Origin: Desulfobacula sp.
GTDB taxonomy: Bacteria; Desulfobacterota; Desulfobacteria; Desulfobacterales; Desulfobacteraceae
NCBI GenBank assembly: GCA_023701135.1
Contig: JAMPXP010000002.1
Location: forward strand, 62,001-126,000
Direction: 5' to 3'
DNA: 64,000 nucleotides
Position 1 is the stretch's first letter, and each line of letters opens with the position of its first letter. Under the pieces are notes generated by a model that did no database searches, was not told the origin of the DNA, and worked only from the letters and a program-made list of their open reading frames with translations. Positions 17,364 through 28,811 of this stretch are shown here, in pieces. Both the position numbers and the translations under genes were made by a program.

Positions 17364-18650
17364 ATGGCAAAACCGACTTACGAAGAACTGGAAAACAAAG
17401 TCAGAGTCCTGGAGCAGAGGGTGGGCCATCTTCATCTTCTGGAAAAGGAACTCCGGTCCCTTGAAACTCAGTTCTCCCTGGTTGAAAAACAGCTCAGGCA
17501 GCGCCAGCGGATGGATTCTCTGGGAACCCTTGCCCAGGGCGTGGCCCACGATTTTAACAATATCCTTTCCGGCATTATGGCCTATCTGAATATTTTAAGC
17601 CTCACCGATGATAATTTTTCCCCCTCCCAGAAAACCTATGTCCGGAATATAGTCAATTCCGTCAAAAGAGGGGCGGCGACGGTGAAACAGTTCCAGAACC
17701 TCTCCAACCGAGCCGTTTCTCCAAAAGAAAATATTGATATTTATACCGTTGCCCAGGAGGTATTTCTTTTGCTGGATAAAACAACGGATAAATTGATCGA
17801 AAAAAAACTGGATATTGAAAAAGGACAGGTTTTTGTCTGCGCCGATATCAATGAAATACATCAGGTGTTCATGAATCTTGCCACCAATGCGGTCCATGCA
17901 ATCGAAGCCAAAGGGTTGAAAAAAGGGGATCGTATCCGGTTGAGCGTTCATGCGGAAACACGGAAAGGTTCGCATCTGCAATATCTCTCCAAGGGGGAGT
18001 ATTATGAAATTTTGTTTGAAGACACGGGCATAGGTATGCCGGAAGATGTTCTTAGGAAAGCCTTTGATCCTTTGTTTACCACCAAGACAGGGCCGGAAAA
18101 TACCGGTCAGGGGCTTGGCCTGGCCATGGTCAAGGATATCATCACCAAACGGCATGAAGGCTATATTGAAGTGGATTCAAGCCCCGGCCGGGGAACGGTT
18201 TTTCATATTTTCCTGCCCAAGGCCGATGATGCCTGCGGTTTGGAAGAGCCGCCCGCCGTTATCCAGGGAGGGACTGAAACCATCCTGATTGTGGATGACG
18301 ACCTGTCGGTCCGGGAATCCTTGCAAAGGGCCCTGGAAGATTTCGGATACCGGATTCTTCTGGCAGGTGATGGCGAGGAGGGCCTTGCCCGTTTCAAAGA
18401 GAATGCCAGGGCCGTGAATCTCGTATTGCTGGACATGATCATGCCTAAAATGCCGGGCCGGGAATTATTAAAGCAAATGCTGAAAATTGATCCGGATGTC
18501 AAGGTGATCATTTCTTCAGGCCATGATGAAGGCCATTTTGAAGATCCGATTCTCAAATCTGCCAAGGATTATCTCAAAAAACCCTTTGAAATCAATGCCC
18601 TTGAAAAAGCCATCCGCCAGGTTTTGGATCAGAAAGGGTGTCCGGCATAG
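17364..18650 (+). CDS. Cytosolic hybrid histidine kinase inside the cobalamin operon
   Basis: 428 residues from MAKPTYEELENK, a start typical of this paralogous group. An N-terminal coiled coil (about 5-48) leads to HisKA with His62 in VAHDFNN, HATPase (NLATNAVHAIE, DTGIGMP, GQGLGLAMVKDI), and a C-terminal receiver with Asp357 in VLLDMIMPKMPG. No PAS, GAF or membrane sensor. An in-frame ATG at 17313 overlaps cbiB and is less likely. It lies between cbiB and cbiR on the same strand. Whether it regulates cobamide genes is unknown. Confidence 0.82.
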   Translation: MAKPTYEELENKVRVLEQRVGHLHLLEKELRSLETQFSLVEKQLRQRQRMDSLGTLAQGVAHDFNNILSGIMAYLNILSLTDDNFSPSQKTYVRNIVNSVKRGAATVKQFQNLSNRAVSPKENIDIYTVAQEVFLLLDKTTDKLIEKKLDIEKGQVFVCADINEIHQVFMNLATNAVHAIEAKGLKKGDRIRLSVHAETRKGSHLQYLSKGEYYEILFEDTGIGMPEDVLRKAFDPLFTTKTGPENTGQGLGLAMVKDIITKRHEGYIEVDSSPGRGTVFHIFLPKADDACGLEEPPAVIQGGTETILIVDDDLSVRESLQRALEDFGYRILLAGDGEEGLARFKENARAVNLVLLDMIMPKMPGRELLKQMLKIDPDVKVIISSGHDEGHFEDPILKSAKDYLKKPFEINALEKAIRQVLDQKGCPA

Positions 18651-19483
18651 AACCTGCAAATTTCATAGCATTTCCAAGAGGTTTCAGGCTGGGGACAACC
18701 TCTTTTATTCTTCCGGATCATATCATCCCCAACGTCATTCGGCTGGGGCCTTTTTTTGATGAAATAGAGCTGTTGGTATTTGAAAGTGCCCCCTCGGATG
18801 TCCTGCCTTCAAAAGCAGAGGTAAACACCCTTTTATCCCTGGCCCGGGACCTGAACCTGACCTATAATATCCATCTGCCAACGGATGTGAGCCTTTCCCA
18901 TGAATCCCCCCGGAAAAGGCAGGCGGCGGCGGATACGCTTTTAAGGGTCATGGACCGGTTACACCCCTTGGCCCCCACCACCCATACCCTTCATCTGGAG
19001 ATGCCCACGGATGTCATCGGGGATATGGGGAATCCGGAAACAAGAAAGGTCTGGCTGGACCGCACCCGTGAAGGCCTATCCGCCTTTTTGTTCGGCATCC
19101 CCGACAACTCGGCTATTTCCGTGGAAACCCTGGATTATCCTTTCTCCTGTATAGAACCCCTTATCCATGAATTCCATCTCTCGGTCTGTCTGGATGCCGG
19201 GCATCAGATCCGCTGCGGCCATGATCTTCTCCAGACCTTTGAGACACACAGGTCCCGGATTCCCCTGATTCATCTGCACGGCGTTGACGGCTCAGGGCCG
19301 GAAAAAAAGGACCACAAAGCCCTCGACCTCCTGTCCCAAGATGAAATCCTGAGGGTCCTCCGGGTGCTTGAAAATTTCAGGGGGGCTGTGAGTCTTGAGG
19401 TTTTTAATCTTGATAATCTAAACCGTTCTTTACAGGTTCTTTCCAGGTATTTTCAAAATATTCTGTTTTCTATTCCAGCATAA
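18638..19483 (+). CDS. cbiR: Cobamide remodelling phosphodiesterase CbiR
   Basis: CbiR is a TIM-barrel hydrolase of the AP-endonuclease-2/xylose-isomerase superfamily that cleaves the nucleotide loop of cobamides so that the lower ligand can be changed. This 281-residue protein has the layout of that family: RLGTTSFILPDHIIPN start, then barrel strands ending in metal-ligand candidates (NIHLPTD, HTLHLEMP, SVETLDYP, CLDAGHQ, LIHLHGVDG, SLEVFN). GTG 18638 is used and overlaps the kinase stop. The place next to cobU, cobS, cobD and cbiB fits the assignment. Family membership is from memory of CbiR, so moderate confidence. Confidence 0.75.
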   Translation: MSGIEPANFIAFPRGFRLGTTSFILPDHIIPNVIRLGPFFDEIELLVFESAPSDVLPSKAEVNTLLSLARDLNLTYNIHLPTDVSLSHESPRKRQAAADTLLRVMDRLHPLAPTTHTLHLEMPTDVIGDMGNPETRKVWLDRTREGLSAFLFGIPDNSAISVETLDYPFSCIEPLIHEFHLSVCLDAGHQIRCGHDLLQTFETHRSRIPLIHLHGVDGSGPEKKDHKALDLLSQDEILRVLRVLENFRGAVSLEVFNLDNLNRSLQVLSRYFQNILFSIPA

Positions 19484-19495
19484 CTCAACTGGAAG

Positions 19496-19540
19496 ATGCA
19501 CCGGCATATATCCGATCGCCGGTGCATTTTGGCTTATTTT
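19496..19540 (+). terminator. Intrinsic terminator after cbiR
   Basis: Perfect stem ATGCACCGGC / GCCGGTGCAT with a 12-base loop, followed by TTTT and a further T-rich stretch. It lies between convergent cbiR and groEL. Confidence 0.7.
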
Positions 19541-19580
19541 TCATGGGGTATATCAAGTCGATTCAAGTGCTTTAATCAGT

Positions 19581-21709
<2,129 letters not shown>

Positions 21710-22801
21710 ATGTCCATTGTCCAGGAAAGACGCAAGACCCGGGAGATCCGTATTGGAAAGGTAAAGATCGGTTCCAACGCTCCCATTTCAGTTCAATCCA
21801 TGACCAATACCAAGACCCAGGATGTCTTGGCCACGGTCAGGCAGATCAAGGGTCTTGAAAAGGCCGGATGTGACATCATCCGTGTGGCAATCCCGGACAT
21901 GGAGGCCGCCCTTGCCCTGGAAAAAATCAAGCAGGAAATCGCCATTCCCCTGATTGCGGATATTCATTTTGATTACAGGCTGGCCCTTGCGTCGGCCAAG
22001 GCCGGTGCCGATGCCCTGAGGATCAATCCCGGCAATATCGGAGCCAAAAAAAAGATCAAGGCGGTTGTGGACTGTGCAAAGGACCATGGGATCCCCATCC
22101 GGGTGGGAGTCAATGCCGGCTCCCTGGAAAAAGAAATTGAACAGCGGCTCGGGACAACGGCCGAAGCTATGGCGGAAAGCGCGCTCCGTAATATTCGGAT
22201 ACTGGAAGACCTGGGGTTTCAGGACATCAAGGTGTCCCTCAAGGCCTCGGATGTTTCACGAACGGTCCGCGCCTATCGGCTACTATCACCTCTTACTGAT
22301 GTCCCTTTCCATGTGGGAGTGACCGAGGCAGGGGGCCTTTTTGCCGGGATCACCAAATCCGCCATTGGTATCGGAATGCTGCTGGCCGAAGGCATCGGTG
22401 ACACCATCCGGGTGTCTTTGACCCGGGATCCCATTGAAGAAATCCGGACCGGCTATGAGATTTTAAGGGCTCTCGGGATCAGGAATCGTGGGCCTGAACT
22501 GATTTCCTGCCCCACCTGCGGCCGCTGCAATATCGATCTTTTTAAAATCGCCGGACAAGTAGAAAATGCTTTACTTGAGAGGTCGTCTAAGATTAAAGTT
22601 GCCATTATGGGATGTGCGGTAAACGGCCCCGGAGAGGCAAAAGAAGCGGATATAGGGATAGCAGGCGGTGACGGCAAGGGGATTCTGTTTAAAAAAGGAA
22701 AAGTGATCCGGAAAATAGATCAGGATGATCTTGTGGATCAGTTGTTGAATGAAATTGATAAAATGACGAAGAATTCGGAGGATAATAATGGCAAAGAGTG
22801 A
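21710..22801 (+). CDS. ispG: 4-hydroxy-3-methylbut-2-enyl diphosphate synthase
   Basis: Penultimate MEP-pathway step: reduction of MEcPP to HMBPP by a [4Fe-4S] enzyme. 363 residues from ATG 21710 (MSIVQERRKTREI), which fits the family start better than ATG 21680. Motifs: IGSNAPISVQSMTNT, ADIHFDYRLA, RINPGNIG, GITEAG-like VTEAGG, and cluster ligands in CPTCGRC (about residue 266 onward) and MGCAVNGPGEAKEADIG. It overlaps proS by 14 bp. Confidence 0.93.
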   Translation: MSIVQERRKTREIRIGKVKIGSNAPISVQSMTNTKTQDVLATVRQIKGLEKAGCDIIRVAIPDMEAALALEKIKQEIAIPLIADIHFDYRLALASAKAGADALRINPGNIGAKKKIKAVVDCAKDHGIPIRVGVNAGSLEKEIEQRLGTTAEAMAESALRNIRILEDLGFQDIKVSLKASDVSRTVRAYRLLSPLTDVPFHVGVTEAGGLFAGITKSAIGIGMLLAEGIGDTIRVSLTRDPIEEIRTGYEILRALGIRNRGPELISCPTCGRCNIDLFKIAGQVENALLERSSKIKVAIMGCAVNGPGEAKEADIGIAGGDGKGILFKKGKVIRKIDQDDLVDQLLNEIDKMTKNSEDNNGKE

Positions 22802-24299
22802 AAAAACAGCAATCACACCAACACGGGAACAAGACTATCCCAACTGGTATCAGGAAGTGGTGAGGGCCGCCGATATGGCTGAAAACTCGCCGGTCAGGGG
22901 GTGTATGGTCATCAAACCCTGGGGCTATGCCATCTGGGAAAACATGGTGCATCTCATGGATGACCTGTTCAAGGAAACCGGTGTTAAAAACGCCTATTTT
23001 CCCTTGTTTATTCCCCTGAGCTATATGGAAAAAGAAGCCGAGCATGTGGAGGGCTTTGCCAAGGAATGCGCCGTCGTCACCCATCACCGGCTGGAGCCCG
23101 ACGGCAAGGGTGGTCTGAAACCGGCCGGAGAGCTGGCGGAACCCCTGATCGTCCGTCCCACATCGGAAACCATCATCGGCGAGTCCATGGCCAGATGGAC
23201 CAACAGCTACCGGGATCTTCCCATTCTTATCAATCAATGGGCCAATGTGGTCCGCTGGGAGATGAGGACCCGGATGTTTCTTCGAACCAGTGAGTTTTTA
23301 TGGCAGGAAGGCCATACCGCCCATGCCACCGAACAGGAAGCAAAGGAAAGAACCCTTCTCATGCTGGATGTGTATACCAAATTTGTGGAAGAATACCTGG
23401 CCATGCCCGTGATAAGGGGCCAGAAAACCCCGTCGGAAAGGTTCCCCGGAGCAGATGACACCACCTGCATTGAAGCCATGATGCAGGATAAAAGAGCGCT
23501 TCAGGCAGGAACCTCCCATTTCCTGGGCCAGAATTTTGCCAAGGGGTCAGGGATCAAATTTCAGAACGAGGAAGGCCAGGAAGCCTATGCCTGGACCACT
23601 TCCTGGGGCTCTTCCACAAGAATGATCGGCGGCATGATCATGGTGCATTCCGACGATGACGGCCTGGTGCTTCCGCCCCGGGTTGCGCCGGCCCATGTCG
23701 TGATCCTGCCGATTTTTAAAAAGGATGAAGACCGCAGGGCCATCCTGGAAAGCGCCCGGGCCCTGAAAGACGCCTTGGAAGCAAGGCAGTTTCATGGCGG
23801 GAAAATAAGGGTGGAACTGGATGACCGGGATATCGGAGGCGCCAGGGGCTGGGAATGGGTCAAAAAGGGTGTTCCGGTCCGGATCGAATTGGGGCCCCGG
23901 GATATTGAAAAAAATTCCGTATTCATGGCGAGACGCGATCAGCCGTCCTCAAAAAAGGAATCCATGGACCGGGAGATGTTTATCAACGCAATCCCAGGAA
24001 TCCTGGACAATATCCAGGAATCCCTTTTCAACAGGGCCATCCGTTACAGAAAAGAAAACACCTTTGTCATGGATGATAAAAAACAGTTTTATGATTTATA
24101 TCAAAAAGCCTCGGGATACCATAACGGCGCCTTTGTCATGGCTCACTGGTGCGGTTCGGACAAATGTGAGGAAACCATTAAAAAAGACCTGTCCGTGACC
24201 ATTCGCTGCATCCCCTTTGACAGCCCCACGGAAAAAGGAGAATGTATCTGTTGCGGCAATGCCAGCTCAAGACGGGTATTGTTTGCAAAAGCGTATTAA
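22788..24299 (+). CDS. proS: Prolyl-tRNA synthetase, archaeal/eukaryal type
   Basis: Class II synthetase charging tRNA-Pro. The 503-residue length, the start DYPNWYQEVVRAADM, RPTSETIIGESMARW at about residue 122 and a cysteine-rich C-terminal zinc domain (CGSDKCEE ... CICCGNASSRRVLFAKAY) show the archaeal/eukaryal form (no editing insertion), not the long E. coli form. Such ProRS forms are known in many bacteria. GGAGG lies just before the ATG. Operon with ispG and the RelA/SpoT gene. Confidence 0.93.
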   Translation: MAKSEKTAITPTREQDYPNWYQEVVRAADMAENSPVRGCMVIKPWGYAIWENMVHLMDDLFKETGVKNAYFPLFIPLSYMEKEAEHVEGFAKECAVVTHHRLEPDGKGGLKPAGELAEPLIVRPTSETIIGESMARWTNSYRDLPILINQWANVVRWEMRTRMFLRTSEFLWQEGHTAHATEQEAKERTLLMLDVYTKFVEEYLAMPVIRGQKTPSERFPGADDTTCIEAMMQDKRALQAGTSHFLGQNFAKGSGIKFQNEEGQEAYAWTTSWGSSTRMIGGMIMVHSDDDGLVLPPRVAPAHVVILPIFKKDEDRRAILESARALKDALEARQFHGGKIRVELDDRDIGGARGWEWVKKGVPVRIELGPRDIEKNSVFMARRDQPSSKKESMDREMFINAIPGILDNIQESLFNRAIRYRKENTFVMDDKKQFYDLYQKASGYHNGAFVMAHWCGSDKCEETIKKDLSVTIRCIPFDSPTEKGECICCGNASSRRVLFAKAY

Positions 24300-24308
24300 T
24301 TGCCGTCC

Positions 24309-26462
24309 ATGATCAGAATCACCGACATACTGGATAAGATTTACGAGTATAATCCCGGCGGGGATTCCGATATCATCGACCGGGCCTATATTTATTCTGC
24401 AAGGGTTCATGAAGGCCAGGTCAGGCTTTCCGGTGAACCCTATCTCTCCCATCCCCTGGAAGTGGCAGCCATCCTGGCGGACATGAAAATGGATGTGGAA
24501 AGTATCGCCGCAGCCCTGTTGCATGATGTGATTGAGGATACTCCGGCCACTAGGGAAGACATTGAGGAAATGTTCGGTCCGGGCGTGGCCCGCATTGTTT
24601 CCGGCGTGACCAAACTGTCTGTTCTGCCCTTTGGCACCAAGGCGGCCCGGCAGGCGGAAAGTCTGCGGAAAATGATTCTTGCCATGGCCGACGACATCCG
24701 GGTGGTGCTCATCAAGCTGGCGGACCGGGTCCATAATATGCGGACCCTGAAATATCATAAAAGTCCTGAAAAGCAGGCAGCCATTGCCCAGGAGACCCTG
24801 GATATCTATGCTCCAATTGCCGCGCGCCTCGGCATATTCTGGATGAAATACGAGCTTGAGGAAATTGCTTTTTATTATACCATGCGGGATGAATACGAGC
24901 GCATTGACGCCCTGGTGAACCGGGCCAAGGATGAAAAGGAAGCGTATATCCGGGAAGTCAATGAAAAACTCAAGGCTAAAATGACGGAAATGGACATCGA
25001 ATGTGAGATCAAGGGCCGCTACAAGCAACATTACAGCATTTATCAGAAAATGCTCTCCCAGAATCTTGAATTCAATGAGGTCTACGATATCATCGCCTTC
25101 AGGATCATAGTGGATACGATTCCCCAGTGTTATGCCGCCATGGGAGCCATTCACTCCATGTGGAAACCGATTTATTATAAGATCAAGGATTATATCGGCA
25201 ATCCCAAACCCAATATGTACCAGTCCATCCATACCACTGTGGTGGGGCCCAAGGGAGAACGGGTGGAAATCCAGATCCGGACCTGGGAGATGAACAGGGT
25301 GGCCGAATCCGGTATCGCCGCCCACTGGAGTTACAAGGAAGGTACTAAGATAGACGAGAATACGGGGCTATTGTTTGCCTGGATCAGAAAGCTTGTGGAA
25401 AACCAGGAAAATTATAATGATCCGGATGAATTTCTGGAAAACGTCCGGATTGATCTCTACCCCGATGAAATCTATGTTTTCACACCCACCGGTGAGATTA
25501 AAACCCTGCCCAAAAAGGCCACGCCGGTGGACTTTGCCTTTCTCATCCATACGGAAGTGGGGTCTGAATGTACCGGGGCCAAGGTCAACGGCAAGATAGT
25601 CCCCCTTTCCCATCAATTGAAAACCGGTGATACGGTTGAAATCATCACCACCAAAGGCCATACCCCCAGTCCGGACTGGCTCAGTTTTGTAAAAACCGTA
25701 AAGGCCCGGACCAAGATCCGCGGCTGGATCAATGCCAGGGAAAAGGAAAGGTCCTATAGCCTGGGCCGTGAGATGTGCGAAAAGACCTTTAGAAAGAGAA
25801 ATCAGAACTTCAATGCTCTGGTTAAATCCGGTGAAATCAAGAAAGTGGCCGACAGCTATGGGTTTAAAACCATAGAAGATTTGATTGCCCAGGTCGGGTT
25901 CGGCAAATTCACCCCTCTTCAGGTTTTCAACAAGGCCCTGCCGGATATTGAAAAACAGGAATTAAAGGAAGAGGCGGTTTCCCAGAAAGCTTCGGAAAAG
26001 GCAGCCAAAAAAGAAAGCACGGGTATTATTGTTAAAGGTCTTGATGACATCCTTGTCCGGTTTTCAAAATGCTGCAACCCCCTTCCCGGAGACCCGATTA
26101 TCGGATATATCACCCAGGGCCAGGGCGTGACCATCCATCGACGGCGTTGCTCAAATGTCCTGACCATGAGCATGGAACGCCAGATTGAAGTCGAGTGGAG
26201 CAATGATACCAAAGAGTCTTACCCGGCCAGCGTCAGGGTGAGGACAGAGGACCGGTTCGGGCTCCTGGCGGATATCGCCTATGTGATCAGTAAGAATAAA
26301 TCCAATATTCTCAATGCCAGAACCGAGACCCTGGAAACCGGTGTGGGGCTGTTTTATTTTACCATCCTGGTGGAAGGGACGGACCAGCTTCGAAAAATCA
26401 TGTCCGATATCCGGAAAGTCAAAAAAGTCACCGATGTGAAACGCATTTTCAGGGAAGAATAA
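24309..26462 (+). CDS. relA: Long RelA/SpoT (p)ppGpp synthetase/hydrolase
   Basis: A cytosolic stringent-response enzyme of about 717 residues. HD hydrolase domain with AALLHDVIEDT at about residues 69-79, synthetase domain with GRYKQHYSIYQKM near 235 and YDIIAFRIIVD, NPKPNMYQSIHTTVVGP, then TGS (EIYVFTPTGEIKTLPKKAT, near 386), a zinc-finger-like CCNPLPGD, and a C-terminal ACT domain. The intact HD...ED residues predict that it is bifunctional, like SpoT/Rel. The start is uncertain: TTG 24300 directly follows the proS stop; ATG 24309 is preferred. No RBS is clear, so translation may be coupled to proS. Confidence 0.92.
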   Translation: MIRITDILDKIYEYNPGGDSDIIDRAYIYSARVHEGQVRLSGEPYLSHPLEVAAILADMKMDVESIAAALLHDVIEDTPATREDIEEMFGPGVARIVSGVTKLSVLPFGTKAARQAESLRKMILAMADDIRVVLIKLADRVHNMRTLKYHKSPEKQAAIAQETLDIYAPIAARLGIFWMKYELEEIAFYYTMRDEYERIDALVNRAKDEKEAYIREVNEKLKAKMTEMDIECEIKGRYKQHYSIYQKMLSQNLEFNEVYDIIAFRIIVDTIPQCYAAMGAIHSMWKPIYYKIKDYIGNPKPNMYQSIHTTVVGPKGERVEIQIRTWEMNRVAESGIAAHWSYKEGTKIDENTGLLFAWIRKLVENQENYNDPDEFLENVRIDLYPDEIYVFTPTGEIKTLPKKATPVDFAFLIHTEVGSECTGAKVNGKIVPLSHQLKTGDTVEIITTKGHTPSPDWLSFVKTVKARTKIRGWINAREKERSYSLGREMCEKTFRKRNQNFNALVKSGEIKKVADSYGFKTIEDLIAQVGFGKFTPLQVFNKALPDIEKQELKEEAVSQKASEKAAKKESTGIIVKGLDDILVRFSKCCNPLPGDPIIGYITQGQGVTIHRRRCSNVLTMSMERQIEVEWSNDTKESYPASVRVRTEDRFGLLADIAYVISKNKSNILNARTETLETGVGLFYFTILVEGTDQLRKIMSDIRKVKKVTDVKRIFREE

Positions 26463-26476
26463 TTGAAAGGGGACCT

Positions 26477-27796
26477 GTGAAAAAAAAATTTATCCTGGAT
26501 ACCAATGTCATTCTCCATGACAGCGGTTGTATTCACCAGTTCAAGGACAATCATGTTTTTATTCCGATTACGGTCATTGAAGAACTGGATAAATTTAAAA
26601 AAGGCAATGATGTCATTAACTGCAATGCCAGGGATTTCCTAAGAACCCTGGATGCCTTGTCCGGGGATATGATCTTAAACGGCGGAGCCCAGATAGACAG
26701 CGGGGAGGGAAAAATTTCCATCCTGCTGGAGGTCCCTCTGGATGAAAAGATCCATGAGAATTTTAATGTCATTACACCGGATGTCAGGATATTGAATATT
26801 GCCTATACCCTTGCCAAAAAGCATGATTTCATCAACGTGGTGTTTGTGACCAAAGATGTGAATTTAAGATTAAGGGCCAGATCCATAGGCCTGAAAACGG
26901 AAAACTACAATTCAAAATACGTTGAAAACCTATCCGATATGTATACGGGTATAAAAACCCTTGATCCTGTAGACGAAAGCATCCTGGACGAGATCTACCA
27001 GAAACCCGGTGAAATTCATATTTCAAGACTCAACATCAAGGATACGCTTTTCAGCAATGAAAATATTATCATTAAAAACGGATCGAAATCCGCCCTGGGA
27101 GTTTTTGATGAGGCAGGCCAAAGCCTGAAGAGGGTCCAGACCAGAATCTGTTATGGGATCAAACCCAGGAACTCGGAACAGACCTTTGCTTTAAATGCCA
27201 TGCTGAACCCGGACATCCCCCTGGTGACCCTGTCGGGAAAGGCCGGTACCGGGAAAACGCTTCTGGCCCTTGCGGCTGCCCTTGAAAACAAGCATCTTTA
27301 CCGTCAGATTTTTGTTGCAAGACCGGTCGTGCCTTTGAGCAACAAGGATATCGGGTTTCTTCCAGGGGATGTGGCCTCGAAACTGGATCCGTATATGCAG
27401 CCCTTATATGATAATCTTTCCGTGATCCAGAACCATTTTAATGAAAACAATGCCGGTTCAAAGCAGATCCGTCAGTTGCTGGAAGAAGAAAAGATTGTGA
27501 TTACCCCGATTTCCTATATCCGCGGCAGAAGTATTGTAAAGGTCTTTTTTATCGTGGATGAAGCCCAGAACCTGACCCCCCATGAAGTCAAGACCATCAT
27601 CACAAGGGCAGGGGAAGGCACAAAGATTGTTTTTACCGGGGATATTTTTCAGATTGACCACCCCTATCTGGACAGCCAGACAAACGGGCTGGCGTTTATC
27701 ATCGAAAAAATGAAAGGGCAGAGGGTTTACGCTCACATCAATCTGGAGAAAGGCGAACGCTCCGAACTGGCGGAACTGGCGGCGAAAATCCTTTAA
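26477..27796 (+). CDS. PIN domain-PhoH ATPase (PhoH2-like)
   Basis: A 439-residue fusion. The N-terminal PIN RNase domain (about 1-140) starts KKFILDTNVIL with acidic residues at 8 and later in VIEELDKF and FVTKDVNLR. The PhoH ATPase follows with P-loop LSGKAGTGKTLLAL at about 251-264, Walker B FFIVDEAQNL near 358 and RGRS, TKIVFTGD. The PhoH2 architecture is linked to RNA unwinding and cleavage. GTG start at 26477 with AAAGGGGA upstream. Last gene of the ispG-proS-relA run, 14 bases after relA. Confidence 0.88.
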   Translation: MKKKFILDTNVILHDSGCIHQFKDNHVFIPITVIEELDKFKKGNDVINCNARDFLRTLDALSGDMILNGGAQIDSGEGKISILLEVPLDEKIHENFNVITPDVRILNIAYTLAKKHDFINVVFVTKDVNLRLRARSIGLKTENYNSKYVENLSDMYTGIKTLDPVDESILDEIYQKPGEIHISRLNIKDTLFSNENIIIKNGSKSALGVFDEAGQSLKRVQTRICYGIKPRNSEQTFALNAMLNPDIPLVTLSGKAGTGKTLLALAAALENKHLYRQIFVARPVVPLSNKDIGFLPGDVASKLDPYMQPLYDNLSVIQNHFNENNAGSKQIRQLLEEEKIVITPISYIRGRSIVKVFFIVDEAQNLTPHEVKTIITRAGEGTKIVFTGDIFQIDHPYLDSQTNGLAFIIEKMKGQRVYAHINLEKGERSELAELAAKIL

Positions 27797-27812
27797 CCGG
27801 ACCAAATAAAAA

Positions 27813-27850
27813 GTTCGGGCTGTTTTTAGACAGTCCGAACCTGAATTTTT
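27813..27850. terminator. Bidirectional intrinsic terminator
   Basis: Stem GTTCGGGCTGT / ACAGTCCGAAC (one G-U pair) around a short T-rich loop, followed by a T run downstream and preceded by A-rich sequence. Placed between the convergent PhoH and rpmB genes. Confidence 0.75.
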
Positions 27851-27883
27851 AAATGCCCGGAAAAAGAATCAAACAAAAGCAGA

Positions 27884-28078
27884 TTAGGCGGCTTTTGTCA
27901 CTTTTCCCGCCTTAATGCAACTGGTACACACCGTAATTTTTCTGATATAGCCTTCTCTGATAAAGGCGCGTACCTTTTGAAGGTTGGGGTTGAATCTTCT
28001 TTTATTTAAATTATGGGCATGGCTCACATTGTTGCCGACCATGGGGACTTTTCCACAAATTGCACATTCTTTTGACAT
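27884..28078 (-). CDS. rpmB: 50S ribosomal protein bL28, zinc-binding form
   Basis: 64 residues, normal for L28. It keeps the cysteine pairs CAIC near residue 5-8 and CTSC near 51-54, so it is a zinc-ribbon (C+) form. Motifs [19 protein letters not shown] are typical. Stands alone between a terminator and bamD. Confidence 0.95.
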   Translation of the reverse strand: MSKECAICGKVPMVGNNVSHAHNLNKRRFNPNLQKVRAFIREGYIRKITVCTSCIKAGKVTKAA

Positions 28079-28157
28079 TTTTTATACTCCTAAAAATCTT
28101 TTTAGCAAACGAAATAACCCGGAATTAATATACCACTATCCGATAAATGTAAAGAGA

Positions 28158-28811
28158 TTATTTTTCTTTCTCTGCCAGGGCTTTGCATTCCGGGATCTTT
28201 GCCAGGGCTTCCCGGCCTTCTTTTGAATCCGGATAGGTTGCCGCAATATCTTCATACCGTTTCAAAGCCGCTGCATATTTTTTGGTCTTCATATAGAAAT
28301 TGGCAACATAAAGCTCATGACCGGCAATGCCGGCCGTACATTTTTCAATATATTCCTTTGCTTTTGATGCATATTCGCTTTGGGGAAATTGATTCAGCAG
28401 CCTTTTGAACTGGGCCAGGCTGTTCAGGGCCGGGGTATGGTCCCTGTCAACCGTTCCCAACTGCTTAAACCAGCTCAGGCCTATCTGATAGATAATATAG
28501 GGAATGGCCTCATTCCTCGGATGCATTTTTTCAAATTCTTCATAAGCCATGATGGCCTCATCATATTCTTCAAGATAGAAATGGGAGTCGGCAATTTTAA
28601 GCTCCGCCAGAATGGCATATTTACTGAACGGATACCAGTCTTTCAGGTTTGTATACGCTTTTAAGGCGGTTTCATAATCTTTGTCCATAAAAGCGGCTGA
28701 TCCTTCTGAGACAAGCTCTTCTACATTTTGATTCATTTCATTGGACGTTTCAAAAAAAGAGCAGCCGCAAAACAGCAAAACCATAGTAGATACGATTAAT
28801 TTCTTTATCAT
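28158..28811 (-). CDS. bamD: Outer membrane assembly lipoprotein BamD
   Basis: Essential lipoprotein of the BAM complex, inserting beta-barrel proteins. The N terminus has a lipoprotein signal with LFCGC (acylated Cys about 17). The 217 residues contain TPR-like repeats (YETALKAYTNLKDWYPFSKYA, YDEAIMAYEEFEKMHP, YAAALKRYEDIAATYPDS), the family layout. The start overlaps the trxB stop by ATGA, an unusual partner, so trxB-bamD is translationally coupled. Confidence 0.9.
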   Translation of the reverse strand: MIKKLIVSTMVLLFCGCSFFETSNEMNQNVEELVSEGSAAFMDKDYETALKAYTNLKDWYPFSKYAILAELKIADSHFYLEEYDEAIMAYEEFEKMHPRNEAIPYIIYQIGLSWFKQLGTVDRDHTPALNSLAQFKRLLNQFPQSEYASKAKEYIEKCTAGIAGHELYVANFYMKTKKYAAALKRYEDIAATYPDSKEGREALAKIPECKALAEKEK

